Of a stretch of 11,553 nucleotides of DNA, positions 5,057-11,553 are shown piece after piece. Below the pieces are notes generated by a model, which saw only the letters and a program-made list of their open reading frames with translations, was not told the DNA's origin and did no database searches. Numbering within the stretch: the first letter of the stretch is position 1; every line of letters begins with the position of its first letter. The position numbers were made by a program, and so were the translations under genes. Source of the stretch: JBBRUG01 sp038247995 (lineage in GTDB: Bacteria; Chloroflexota; Chloroflexia; Chloroflexales; Chloroflexaceae); assembly GCA_038247995.1 (NCBI GenBank), contig JBBRUG010000191.1, positions 1-11,553 of the forward strand. Direction: 5' to 3'.

Positions 5057-8000
5057 ACGCTACCGGCTCGATCACAAAAACGCCGGCCAGACTGGTGCTC
5101 GCCGCCAATTGCGCACCGTCGTTGCGGAAGGTCAGAGCAATGATTGTGCCGCCCTCTAGGGCGAGGCTATTGAGCCGGCGGCCGCTGGCGATCTCCCAAA
5201 TCTCAACCGTGCCGGCGACCGAGCCGGTAGCCATGATCGAGCCGTCAGGCGAAACCGCTAGGCTGCTGAACCAACCCTCTTCGGCGGCGGCGGCGATGCT
5301 GCGCAACTCAACCCCATCGCGCACATTCCAGATGTGTAACACACCGTCGGCGCTGGCGCCCGCCACGGCACCTTCGCCGGGAAGCATCGCAATCGCCGTG
5401 ATCGGCTCACTCAGGCCGCGAATCGTCGTCAGGCGGTTGCCGTTCGTCGCATCCCAGACGGTAATCGTCGGCGCGGTTGGCGGCTGATTCGAGACAGCGG
5501 CAATCTGTGCTCCGTCGCGGCTGAAATCCAGGCCATACACCGCGCCTTCCATACCACGCAGCGTCCGCACAAGCTCCAGGCTCTGCGCATCCCAGATCGC
5601 CACCTCGCCGCGCTCATTGCCGGCAGCGATCAGGCGGCGGTCGCGGCTGATCGTCATGTTCAGGGCAAAACCATCCAGCCCTGCGAGCGGGCGCGGCTCA
5701 CTCTGGCCGGCAAGATCCAGCAGCACGGTTGCGCCGGTGTCGCTAAGCGCCAGAAACTGCGTTTCGCTGAGAAAGCCCAGGTACTGGTTTGTTGAACTGC
5801 CGCCGCTGAGCGTGCGCGAGCGGTTCTCGGCGAGGCTGTGCAGGCGCACCGTACCATTGGCGCCGCCGGTGGCGAGCACCGTGCCATTCACCGAGTAGGC
5901 TAGGCTGGTGACCGTCCCCTGCGCCAATTGCACACTCTGCGCCACCGCTTCGTCGGCCACATTCCAGACGGTTACGCTGCCGCCGGTATCGCTGCTGGTC
6001 ACCACCCGATCACCATCGGGATGCCAGGCAACGGCGATCAGGCGTAAGCGTTGCTGTTGCAGCTCGGCGCGCTCCACGCCCGTAACCACACTCCAGATCC
6101 GCACCGAGCCATCGAGGCTCGCGCTGGCGATTGTGTCGCCCTCCGGGCTGAAGGCGATGCCGCGCAGCACTACCCAGTCGTCGTGGCCGCGTAACTCACG
6201 TTGGAGGTCGCCGTTGCGTGCATCGAGCAGGTAGACGTTGTTACTTACCGAGCCAACAGCGATGCGGCGACCATCGGGGCTGAAGTCGATGCCGGTAAGC
6301 CAATATGGCGCTTGAGTTTGCGGATTAAGCGGAGCCGTAAATTGAAAACCGTCGCGCTCAGCGCGACGGGCGACATCCCAGAGCCGAACCGTGCCGTCCC
6401 GCGATGCCGAAGCGAGGCTGGCTCCATCGGGGCTAAAAACAATATTGCCGATCAGGTCTGTATGGCCTTCCAGCACCGCCACCTCCTGCCAGGTGTCCGT
6501 GTCCCAAAGCCGTAACGTCAGATCGGCGGCGCCGGAGGCAAGCAGGGCGCCGTCGGGGCTGAAGGCGAGCGAACGGATCCAATCGGTATGGCCGCTGAGC
6601 AATTGCACTTCACGCCCGGTGGCGGTATCCCAGATCCGGATCTGGCGATCATCCTGCGCGCCGGAGGCCAGCAAACTTCCGTTGGGGTTAAAGGCGAGCG
6701 CACCGACATTGCCCGTATGCCCGGCCAGCGTGGGGCCGGGATCGAGGCTGGTTCCATTGCGGAGTTGGACTGTTGTGCCGAGCGCTACCGCCAGGCGCTC
6801 GCCGTCGGGGGCGTAGAGCACCGAACCGACGGCGTCTTCGTCGAGCGCTTGGGTAACAGTCAGCGTGGCCGAGGCGGCGAATGGCGAACTGGCGGCAGCC
6901 GGGGCAAGCGCCGTCGGCGCAGTGGCCGGCGCAGTCGGTACGGTAGTCGCACGCGCCATTCCATCACCGATGAATGGGAGCGCGGCCGTACCGTTGTTCA
7001 TCACCAGCCAACCGATCCACAAACCGACTAGGCAGATGCCTAGTGCGAGCACGGCCAGCACACCAACCAGCCCGATCAGGCAGCCATTAGTGATCCGGCT
7101 TGTCGGCGATGCCGGTGTTTGGGCCGCTTGTGGGTGCGGTGCATATCCGCTTTGTGGTTGCGGTGCGTAACTCGGCTGGGGCGTTTGCGGCTGCGGCGGG
7201 TAGCTTGCCGGTGGTTGCGGCGCATACCCTGATTGGGCTGGGGCATATTCCGCCGGTGGCGGGTTGTACCCCGGCGGCAGCGCTTGCGGTGGGCCGGCCA
7301 CATTGCCAATTCTAGGTTGGGGCTGCATTCCCGGCTGCGCCGAGTCGGGGAGCGAGGGGTCGAGCGGCGCTGTTGCGCCAAGCGGGCGCCCGGCCATCAG
7401 GCGCACTGTCTCGACGGCGCTGCGCATCTCGCGGGCGCGCTGGTAGCGATTGGCCGGCTTCAACTCCAGGGCGCGCAGTACGAGTTGTTCAGCCAGCGGC
7501 GACACCCGTGCATTGAGGATCCGCGGCGAATTGATCGGCATACCCTCCTGGCGCTGGGTTGCCGTCGGGGGCGCCCAGCCGGTGAGCAGTTGATAAAGCA
7601 CTGCGCCCAGGGCGTAAATGTCGCTAGCCGTCGTCGGTTCGCTGGTTGTATCGAGCAGTTCCGGCGCGCGGTATGGTGAAGGTTCGGCGCCGATATGCCG
7701 CGCCAGCGTGAAGGGCGTCATGAACAGGCCGCCATCCAAAGACGACCAGAGATCGGTCGAGCGCAGATCGCAGAGGTAGAGCACCGGCGAACGGCTGTGG
7801 ACGGCATCGATCGCGCCCAACAGCCGTTCGACATAATTCAGGACCTCATTCTCGGCGAGCGGGCCGCCGCGATCGCGGGCGAGGCGTTCGAGATCTTGTC
7901 CGCCCGGGTCGTCGCAGATCAGCACATAGGTCATCCCGCGGGCAAAATGATCGCGCAAGGTTAGCAGGCTCGGCGTGTTCACCTGGGCGATCTGCTCGGC

Positions 8001-8171
8001 GAGGAGTTGCACATCGCGCAGCACCGCTTCGTTGGGCTGCGGCAATTCCGCCACCAGGACACGCAACGACTCGCGCTGATCGATCGCGCGATAAATAATG
8101 CTGTCGGGGCGCTCATCGACAACATAGGTGATCCGGTAGTGGTCATGCAGGATCGAATCGGGAGCGAGCAT
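5055..8171 (-). CDS. Membrane-anchored pseudokinase fused to a 14-blade WD40 region
   Basis: This 1038-aa protein has four parts. Residues 11-258 form a Ser/Thr-kinase-like fold: YRAPELL (167-173), SDIYALGAVLYQLLTG (183-198) and a late Arg (NRYQRA) are conserved. The catalytic sites are not: the Gly-rich loop is DERPDSIIY, the VAIK lysine position reads VAEL, HRD reads LCDLRS, and DFG reads PFT. Catalysis is therefore doubtful. Residues 275-350 are a Pro/Gln/Tyr linker with repeated YAPQP-like units. One transmembrane helix spans about 364-391. From 440 to the end I count 14 WD40-like blades (many with FSPDG and a terminal W/L-D), which fits two seven-bladed propellers, probably extracytoplasmic. 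ATG at 8171-8169 has GAGG just upstream and is preferred over an upstream start at 8249. It may act as a signalling scaffold. It lies 97 nt after the co-directional desaturase gene. Confidence 0.9.
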   Translation of the reverse strand: MLAPDSILHDHYRITYVVDERPDSIIYRAIDQRESLRVLVAELPQPNEAVLRDVQLLAEQIAQVNTPSLLTLRDHFARGMTYVLICDDPGGQDLERLARDRGGPLAENEVLNYVERLLGAIDAVHSRSPVLYLCDLRSTDLWSSLDGGLFMTPFTLARHIGAEPSPYRAPELLDTTSEPTTASDIYALGAVLYQLLTGWAPPTATQRQEGMPINSPRILNARVSPLAEQLVLRALELKPANRYQRAREMRSAVETVRLMAGRPLGATAPLDPSLPDSAQPGMQPQPRIGNVAGPPQALPPGYNPPPAEYAPAQSGYAPQPPASYPPQPQTPQPSYAPQPQSGYAPHPQAAQTPASPTSRITNGCLIGLVGVLAVLALGICLVGLWIGWLVMNNGTAALPFIGDGMARATTVPTAPATAPTALAPAAASSPFAASATLTVTQALDEDAVGSVLYAPDGERLAVALGTTVQLRNGTSLDPGPTLAGHTGNVGALAFNPNGSLLASGAQDDRQIRIWDTATGREVQLLSGHTDWIRSLAFSPDGALLASGAADLTLRLWDTDTWQEVAVLEGHTDLIGNIVFSPDGASLASASRDGTVRLWDVARRAERDGFQFTAPLNPQTQAPYWLTGIDFSPDGRRIAVGSVSNNVYLLDARNGDLQRELRGHDDWVVLRGIAFSPEGDTIASASLDGSVRIWSVVTGVERAELQQQRLRLIAVAWHPDGDRVVTSSDTGGSVTVWNVADEAVAQSVQLAQGTVTSLAYSVNGTVLATGGANGTVRLHSLAENRSRTLSGGSSTNQYLGFLSETQFLALSDTGATVLLDLAGQSEPRPLAGLDGFALNMTISRDRRLIAAGNERGEVAIWDAQSLELVRTLRGMEGAVYGLDFSRDGAQIAAVSNQPPTAPTITVWDATNGNRLTTIRGLSEPITAIAMLPGEGAVAGASADGVLHIWNVRDGVELRSIAAAAEEGWFSSLAVSPDGSIMATGSVAGTVEIWEIASGRRLNSLALEGGTIIALTFRNDGAQLAASTSLAGVFVIEPVA

Positions 8172-8202
8172 GCAAACCTCGTGGAACCAGGATTCAGGAT
8201 GT

Positions 8203-8247
8203 GGTGGGGCGCGGAGAGGGCGAAGCCCACCCCCCAAACCCCACCCC
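8203..8247 (-). promoter_or_regulatory. G-rich leader tract: potential quadruplex overlapping a hairpin
   Basis: Read on the minus strand, positions 8247-8226 give four G-runs of 4, 4, 6 and 3 separated by T, TTT and T, the pattern of a G-quadruplex. The last run can instead pair as GGTGGG (8231-8226) with CCCACC (8208-8203). The two folds exclude each other. The tract lies in the 97-nt gap between the desaturase stop and the pseudokinase start, so it could affect read-through or translation. This is a structural prediction by eye only. Confidence 0.4.
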
Positions 8248-8270
8248 ACCGAAACGTTCCGTGGTTCTAA

Positions 8271-9659
8271 CTAGTATGCCCCAAACGCTTCGACAGTTGG
8301 GGCCAGTTCACCGCGGGCAAGGGCGTCGGTGATTCGATCAACACAGCGCTTAGCGCTGATCGTCGCCCCTTCAATCGAAGCCAGGAAGTGCTGCTGGGTG
8401 AAGTCGCCGGCAAGGAACAGGTTCGGTACCGGGCTGGCCTGATCGGGGCGATACTTATCGACGCCGGGCAGCGCCTGATAGACCGAGTTCGGGATGCGCA
8501 CAATCGTGTGCTTCAGCAGCTGCGCCTCGCGCGCAATTGGGTGCAAGCGGCGGAACTCCTCCATCACAAACGCCACCAGTTCAGCGTCGGGGAGCTTGAT
8601 CAACTCGTCGGCCGGGGCAACTACGAACTGCATAATGCTCTTGCCGCCGTTATGGTACTCCGGCGCCACCATCGCCATATCGGCGTAGACGCTCAGGTGC
8701 GTCCCGGCGCTGAAGAGCAGGTTATCGACGCCGGCGATCTGGCGGTCGAAGAAGAGTTGCAGCGTGATCACCGGCGAACCCTTGAGCTGTTTCAGATTCG
8801 CAAAATAGTCGTACTCCCGCAGGCTGTCGGGAATAACCTTGCGCAGATTGTGGACAGGCATCGCCGAGACATACGCATCACCGGTGATCAGGCTGCCGTC
8901 GTCGAGGCGGAAGCCGGTGACCTGATTGGAGAGCGGATCATGCTCGATCATGGTTACCTTGCGGCCAAGTTCGACCCGCCCGCCCAGGGCTTCGATTTGC
9001 CCGATCAGCGGCCGCCAGATGTTAATATCGGGCGAACCCTTCACCAGCGCCATCATCGGGGCCTGCTTTTCGTGGGCGAAGTGCAGCATAGCCGTTAGCG
9101 CCAGCTTGGCCGAAACCTTGTCGGCGCGCTGGAAATTGAGCGCGAGAGCCATGGTGTGCATCACCTCGTCGAGCGAGCGCTGCCCCATGCCGTGGCGCAG
9201 ATGCCACGAGGCGTAGGTTTCGTTGTCCTGCTGATCAACATAACTCTGATCGCCGAAGATCGGGCGGATCAGGCCGAGGCCCATGCGCAGCTTATCGCCC
9301 AGCGTAAGCGGCTTGAATTTAACCACCCCGGCGAGACCGTTGAGCGGTGTGGGTAGCCAGGGCACAAACTGGATTCCGGCGAGGCCGTGCTGCTCGGAGG
9401 CGAAGGTCATCTCGGCAGGCTTCCAGTTGAACGTATCGTCTAGGCCGACGTGCTTGAGAAAACCCAGTAAGTTGTGGTAGGCTCCAAAGAAGACGTGCAG
9501 GCCACTTTCAATCCAATCGCCGTCGGCGTCTTGCCAGGCCGAAACCTTCCCGCCCGGAACGTCGCGCTTTTCCAGTACAACAACTTCGTGCCCGCGCTCG
9601 GCGAGCGTACGAGCTACCACCATACCGGCCGGGCCGGCGCCAGCTATGATCACACGCAT
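8271..9659 (-). CDS. Plant/cyanobacterial-type phytoene (or zeta-carotene) desaturase-like FAD oxidoreductase
   Basis: This complete 462-aa flavoprotein of the amine-oxidase/carotenoid desaturase superfamily probably introduces double bonds into phytoene or a related polyene at the membrane. The N-terminal Rossmann motif GAGPAG is at 7-12, with E30 ending the second strand, then RDVPGGK (32-38) and ESGLHVFFGAY (51-61). The C-terminal FAD motif FLAGDFT (415-421) is followed by LASIEGATISAKR, the pattern of PDS/ZDS desaturases rather than of bacterial CrtI. Its length fits PDS and ZDS. HpnE-type squalene desaturases are related and cannot be excluded. ATG at 9659-9657 has a purine-rich GAGAG leader. 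A candidate promoter lies about 50 nt upstream. The downstream pseudokinase gene may be co-transcribed. Confidence 0.88.
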   Translation of the reverse strand: MRVIIAGAGPAGMVVARTLAERGHEVVVLEKRDVPGGKVSAWQDADGDWIESGLHVFFGAYHNLLGFLKHVGLDDTFNWKPAEMTFASEQHGLAGIQFVPWLPTPLNGLAGVVKFKPLTLGDKLRMGLGLIRPIFGDQSYVDQQDNETYASWHLRHGMGQRSLDEVMHTMALALNFQRADKVSAKLALTAMLHFAHEKQAPMMALVKGSPDINIWRPLIGQIEALGGRVELGRKVTMIEHDPLSNQVTGFRLDDGSLITGDAYVSAMPVHNLRKVIPDSLREYDYFANLKQLKGSPVITLQLFFDRQIAGVDNLLFSAGTHLSVYADMAMVAPEYHNGGKSIMQFVVAPADELIKLPDAELVAFVMEEFRRLHPIAREAQLLKHTIVRIPNSVYQALPGVDKYRPDQASPVPNLFLAGDFTQQHFLASIEGATISAKRCVDRITDALARGELAPTVEAFGAY

Positions 9660-9705
9660 GTGGAACTCTCTCTATACTGTTATGCAGACAATGGACACCT
9701 TAACT

Positions 9706-9734
9706 TTTATAGCACGGTTGCTGATCCGGCGCAA
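9706..9734 (-). promoter_or_regulatory. Candidate sigma-70-like promoter for the desaturase gene
   Basis: On the minus strand TATAAA (9711-9706) matches five of six bases of the -10 consensus. TTGCGC (9734-9729), a weak -35 match, precedes it by exactly 17 nt. Transcription would start near 9699, giving a leader of about 40 nt before the ATG at 9659. The surrounding sequence is clearly more AT-rich than the genes. Confidence 0.4.
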
Positions 9735-9832
9735 GGAAATGCGGCGGCGGTCAATCTAGCAGTTCGCCGTTCAGCGGAACGAAACATCAGATCATTAGAT
9801 CATCAGACGTTTACCTGCGGGATTACGGATTA

Positions 9833-9868
9833 CGTGTTGCGGATCCAGGGAGCAGGGTGCGCAACACG
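9833..9868. repeat. Inverted repeat within a cluster of CGCAACAC words
   Basis: CGTGTTGCG (9833-9841) and CGCAACACG (9860-9868) are perfect complements across an 18-nt spacer. The word ACGCAACA or its variants recurs at about 9867, 9887 and 9924, up to the start of the next gene. The rest of the divergent spacer (9660-9936) holds the desaturase promoter and no gene I can support. Confidence 0.5.
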
Positions 9869-9936
9869 CAACACGCAAAACGTGATACGCAACAAAACTG
9901 GGGTTCTCTTTGCGCCAAACTGTACGCAACACGCAT

Positions 9937-11043
9937 ATGATCCGCATAACCCTCATGCTCATTACTGCAGCGCTGATCATCTTCCAGGCTGTTGGGCCGC
10001 GGATACCCCGCGAGTTGGATCTGCCGCCGCCGCAGACAGTGACCACCAGCAACCCGAAGATCGGCGTGCATACCCGGCTTACGGGGATCGGCGACGAAGC
10101 CTATATTCGGACGAACCTGGAACAGGTGCGCGCAATGGGCGCGACGTGGATTGTCGATTTATTTCCGTGGGCCTATGTGCAGCCGCGTTCGCGCTACGGC
10201 TACGACTGGCAGGGCGCCGATCTGGTGATTGAGCACGCCCGTCGGCAAGGTCTTACCGTTGTCGCCCGGCTCGACTTGGTGCCGGAGTGGGCGCGCCCGC
10301 CGCGCACCACCGACCGTTACCTCGACCCGGCGCACTATCAGGATTACGCGAACTATGTAGCGGCCTTCGCTGAACGCTACCGGCCGTTGGGTGTGCGCCA
10401 CCTGATCATCTGGAATGAGCCGAATTTGCGCTTCGAGTGGGGCGAGCGTCCACCCGATCCCGGCGCGTATGCTGCGCTGCTCAAGGTGGTCTACCCGACG
10501 GTGAAGGCGGTGGTGCCGGATGCGATCGTGATTGCCGGCGCGCTCTCGCCCGGCCCGTCGCTCGAAGCTGGTCAGGCGCGCATGGACGACATGCAGTACC
10601 TGGCTTCGCTCTACGATGCCGAAGCCGGCCCGTTCTTCGATAGTTGGGCCGTGCATGCGTATGGCGGGCAGGCACCGCCGGAAGAGGAACCAGCGCCGGA
10701 GCGGGTCAATTTTCGGCGGGTTGAACTCGTGCGTGCAATGCTCGACAGCTTCGGCGACAGCGCCAAATCGATCATCATCACTGAGGGTGGTTACAACGAT
10801 CACCCGCGCTGGAGTGCGGCGGTGCGCCCGGCCGATCGGATTCGCTGGACGATTGCCACGTACGAATTGGCCCAGAACTACCCCTGGCTGGAAGCAGTTG
10901 GCCTGTGGCAGTTCAGTACGCCCTTCGCAACACGATCATACCCCGACGCCTGGAACTTCGTTGCCCCGAACGGCACGCCGCGCGCGGTGTATCTGGCGCT
11001 TCAGGAGTATGCAGTGGGGGCCAAGGGGACAGGGGACGAATGA
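9937..11043 (+). CDS. Secreted or membrane-anchored clan GH-A-like glycoside hydrolase
   Basis: This 368-aa protein starts with a short basic end and a hydrophobic helix (IRITLMLITAALIIFQAVG, about 2-20), a signal peptide or anchor with no lipobox seen. A TIM-barrel-like domain follows from about 40 to 362. LIIWNEPN (156-163) places E161 as acid/base, and IIITEGGY (279-286) places E283 as nucleophile, matching the retaining GH-A layout of GH5, GH39 and related families. SWAVHAYGG (236-244), with H240, and WQFSTP near 324-329 also fit barrel strand ends. The substrate is not readable; family-level assignment would need profile search. ATG 9937 is preferred to an upstream TTG (9910) because it opens the hydrophobic leader directly, but no clear ribosome site is visible. 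It runs divergently from the desaturase gene and ends before a repeat-rich spacer. Confidence 0.85.
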   Translation: MIRITLMLITAALIIFQAVGPRIPRELDLPPPQTVTTSNPKIGVHTRLTGIGDEAYIRTNLEQVRAMGATWIVDLFPWAYVQPRSRYGYDWQGADLVIEHARRQGLTVVARLDLVPEWARPPRTTDRYLDPAHYQDYANYVAAFAERYRPLGVRHLIIWNEPNLRFEWGERPPDPGAYAALLKVVYPTVKAVVPDAIVIAGALSPGPSLEAGQARMDDMQYLASLYDAEAGPFFDSWAVHAYGGQAPPEEEPAPERVNFRRVELVRAMLDSFGDSAKSIIITEGGYNDHPRWSAAVRPADRIRWTIATYELAQNYPWLEAVGLWQFSTPFATRSYPDAWNFVAPNGTPRAVYLALQEYAVGAKGTGDE

Positions 11044-11055
11044 CAGGGGAACAAA

Positions 11056-11080
11056 GGACGAAGGACGAAGGACGAAGGAC
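11056..11080 (+). repeat. Heptamer tandem repeat (GGACGAA)n
   Basis: Three exact copies of GGACGAA (11056-11076) and a partial fourth (GGAC, 11077-11080) begin 12 nt after the glycoside hydrolase stop. The 7-nt period means a frame through it would repeat every 21 nt; no gene uses it. Similar short heptamer repeats are known between genes in cyanobacteria (STRR elements). Confidence 0.9.
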
Positions 11081-11098
11081 AGGGTGTGCAGCTTTGCT

Positions 11099-11130
11099 CA
11101 TTGGTCTGCGGTCATTGGTCTGCGGTCATT
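11099..11130 (+). repeat. 14-bp tandem repeat, 2.3 copies
   Basis: CATTGGTCTGCGGT occurs at 11099-11112 and 11113-11126, followed by a partial unit CATT. Both full units are identical. It lies 18 nt after the heptamer repeat in the same spacer. Confidence 0.9.
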
Positions 11131-11283
11131 ACGGGTGCGACCTCCGCGTGCGGGGGCTTTGCAGGTCGCATCGATTCAGATCTTGCGCAGCGGCTAGTCC
11201 AACTTGGCAGAAGTTCGCCAGGGGTTGGACGCGGGTTTGCGCCCGCCACAGTGCGGCATCCGCCGTAGGCGAACGTACGCTTT
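11131..11283. other. Gene-free spacer with stem-loops
   Basis: The whole spacer from the glycoside hydrolase stop (11043) to the STAS-gene stop (11392) is about 350 nt without a supportable gene. Besides the tandem repeats and the dispersed repeat, it holds TGCGACCT (11136-11143) paired with AGGTCGCA (11163-11170), and GTTCGCC (11213-11219) paired with GGCGAAC (11268-11274). An inner GCGGG/CCCGC stem lies at 11231-11246. Because the flanking genes converge, these may end transcription from either side; no T-run supports this strongly. Confidence 0.4.
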
Positions 11284-11317
11284 ACCGCATTGCTCAGATC
11301 GCTTGCGCCTGCGTCCA

Positions 11318-11387
11318 ATGGCGCGAGCGCAGCGCGCCACCCGGTTCAGTGGCCGCAGTGGCTCACGCATGGTGCGCAGTGCTCTAG
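11318..11387 (+). repeat. Dispersed repeat, copy 3
   Basis: This copy is the closest match to copy 1 (341-410, opposite strand). The full element probably starts near 11284, where GCATTGCTCAGATC matches the inverted end seen at copy 2. Its CTAG end lies 4 nt from the stop codon of the minus-strand STAS gene, so, as at copy 1, the element begins right after a gene 3' end. TGGCGCG/CGCGCCA arms form a 7-bp stem (11319-11339). Confidence 0.85.
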
Positions 11388-11391
11388 CGTA

Positions 11392-11553
11392 CTAGACTTC
11401 AGCGTGAAGTGCGAGGGCGACGCCGTCTTGCAGAGTGGCAGCGGTGTTGATGCTGCTCATATCGGCGCCGAGGCCAACCAGCGTTTGCGCAACTTCGGCG
11501 CGAATGCCGGTGAGAATGACGCGGGTGCCGAGGAGTTTGGCGGCCTGGGCAGC
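11392..11553 (-). CDS. STAS-domain protein, C-terminal end (RsbR/RsbS-like), partial
   Basis: The minus strand is open from the right edge to a TAG at 11394-11392 and encodes 53 residues, the 3' end of a longer gene. The fragment AAKLLGTRVILTGIRAEVA, followed by QTLVGLGADMSSI and TLQDGVALALH, matches the second half of STAS domains in RsbR/RsbS-type stressosome and sensor proteins: the TGIRPEVAQTLV-like helix and a final amphipathic helix. Such domains regulate anti-sigma-factor or kinase partners in the cytoplasm. The usual conserved Pro after GIR is Ala here. Any N-terminal PAS, GAF or globin-like sensor would lie outside the window. It converges with the glycoside hydrolase gene, and a dispersed repeat lies directly after its stop codon. 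Confidence 0.85.
   Translation of the reverse strand, partial: AAQAAKLLGTRVILTGIRAEVAQTLVGLGADMSSINTAATLQDGVALALHAEV

Noticed and set aside
5057..5487. Rest of the plus-strand frame continuing from the hydrolase start
   Set aside because: This part is antisense to the last WD40 blades and has no hydrolase features; the open frame is a by-product of GC-rich codon use.
8172..8249. N-terminal extension of the pseudokinase to 8249
   Set aside because: The extension is Gly/Pro-rich, crosses the G-rich tract and has no ribosome site; the start at 8171 has GAGG just upstream.
8388..9098. 236-codon plus-strand frame
   Set aside because: It is antisense to the desaturase, whose FAD motifs are complete; composition is typical of a shadow frame.
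11044..11391. Small frames in the spacer after the glycoside hydrolase
   Set aside because: All are built from tandem repeats, stem-loops and the dispersed repeat, and lack a credible start or conserved motif.

Overview
The window looks like chromosomal DNA of a GC-rich bacterium, most likely a member of the Chloroflexota (Chloroflexales or a relative). This is inferred from three things: a kinase-like protein fused to WD40 propellers, a plant/cyanobacterial-type carotenoid desaturase, and repeat-rich intergenic spacers. No rRNA, tRNA, CRISPR array, transposase or phage gene was recognised.

Plus-strand left half (1-5056). The window opens inside the 3' end of a probable UvrD/PcrA helicase gene. 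Next come a small two-helix membrane ORF and a pair of strong hairpins. They are followed by co-directional metabolic genes: a short-chain dehydrogenase/reductase, a YtcJ-type amidohydrolase and a class I/II PLP aminotransferase. The start of an alpha/beta hydrolase gene comes next. Each intact metabolic gene has its own leader of about 100-230 nt, and the leaders carry hairpins or repeats. They may form a loose amide/amino-acid catabolic module rather than a tight operon. The hydrolase is cut off after about 74 residues, exactly where the convergent gene ends.

Minus-strand centre (5055-9659). A plant-type phytoene/zeta-carotene desaturase gene lies upstream of, and co-directional with, a 1038-aa protein. 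That protein has a degenerate kinase fold (pseudokinase), a Pro/Gln/Tyr linker, one transmembrane helix and 14 WD40-like blades. The 97-nt gap between the two genes has a G-rich tract that could form a quadruplex or a competing hairpin. The desaturase has a plausible promoter in the divergent spacer.

Right end (9937-11553). A secreted or membrane-anchored clan GH-A-like glycoside hydrolase gene is followed by a 350-nt repeat-rich spacer. The window ends in the C-terminus of an RsbR/RsbS-like STAS-domain protein on the minus strand.

The most unusual points are the dispersed repeat family (three copies of a roughly 70-105 nt element, two abutting gene 3' ends), the pseudokinase-propeller protein, and the abrupt hydrolase/WD40 junction, which is either a rearrangement scar or an assembly join.
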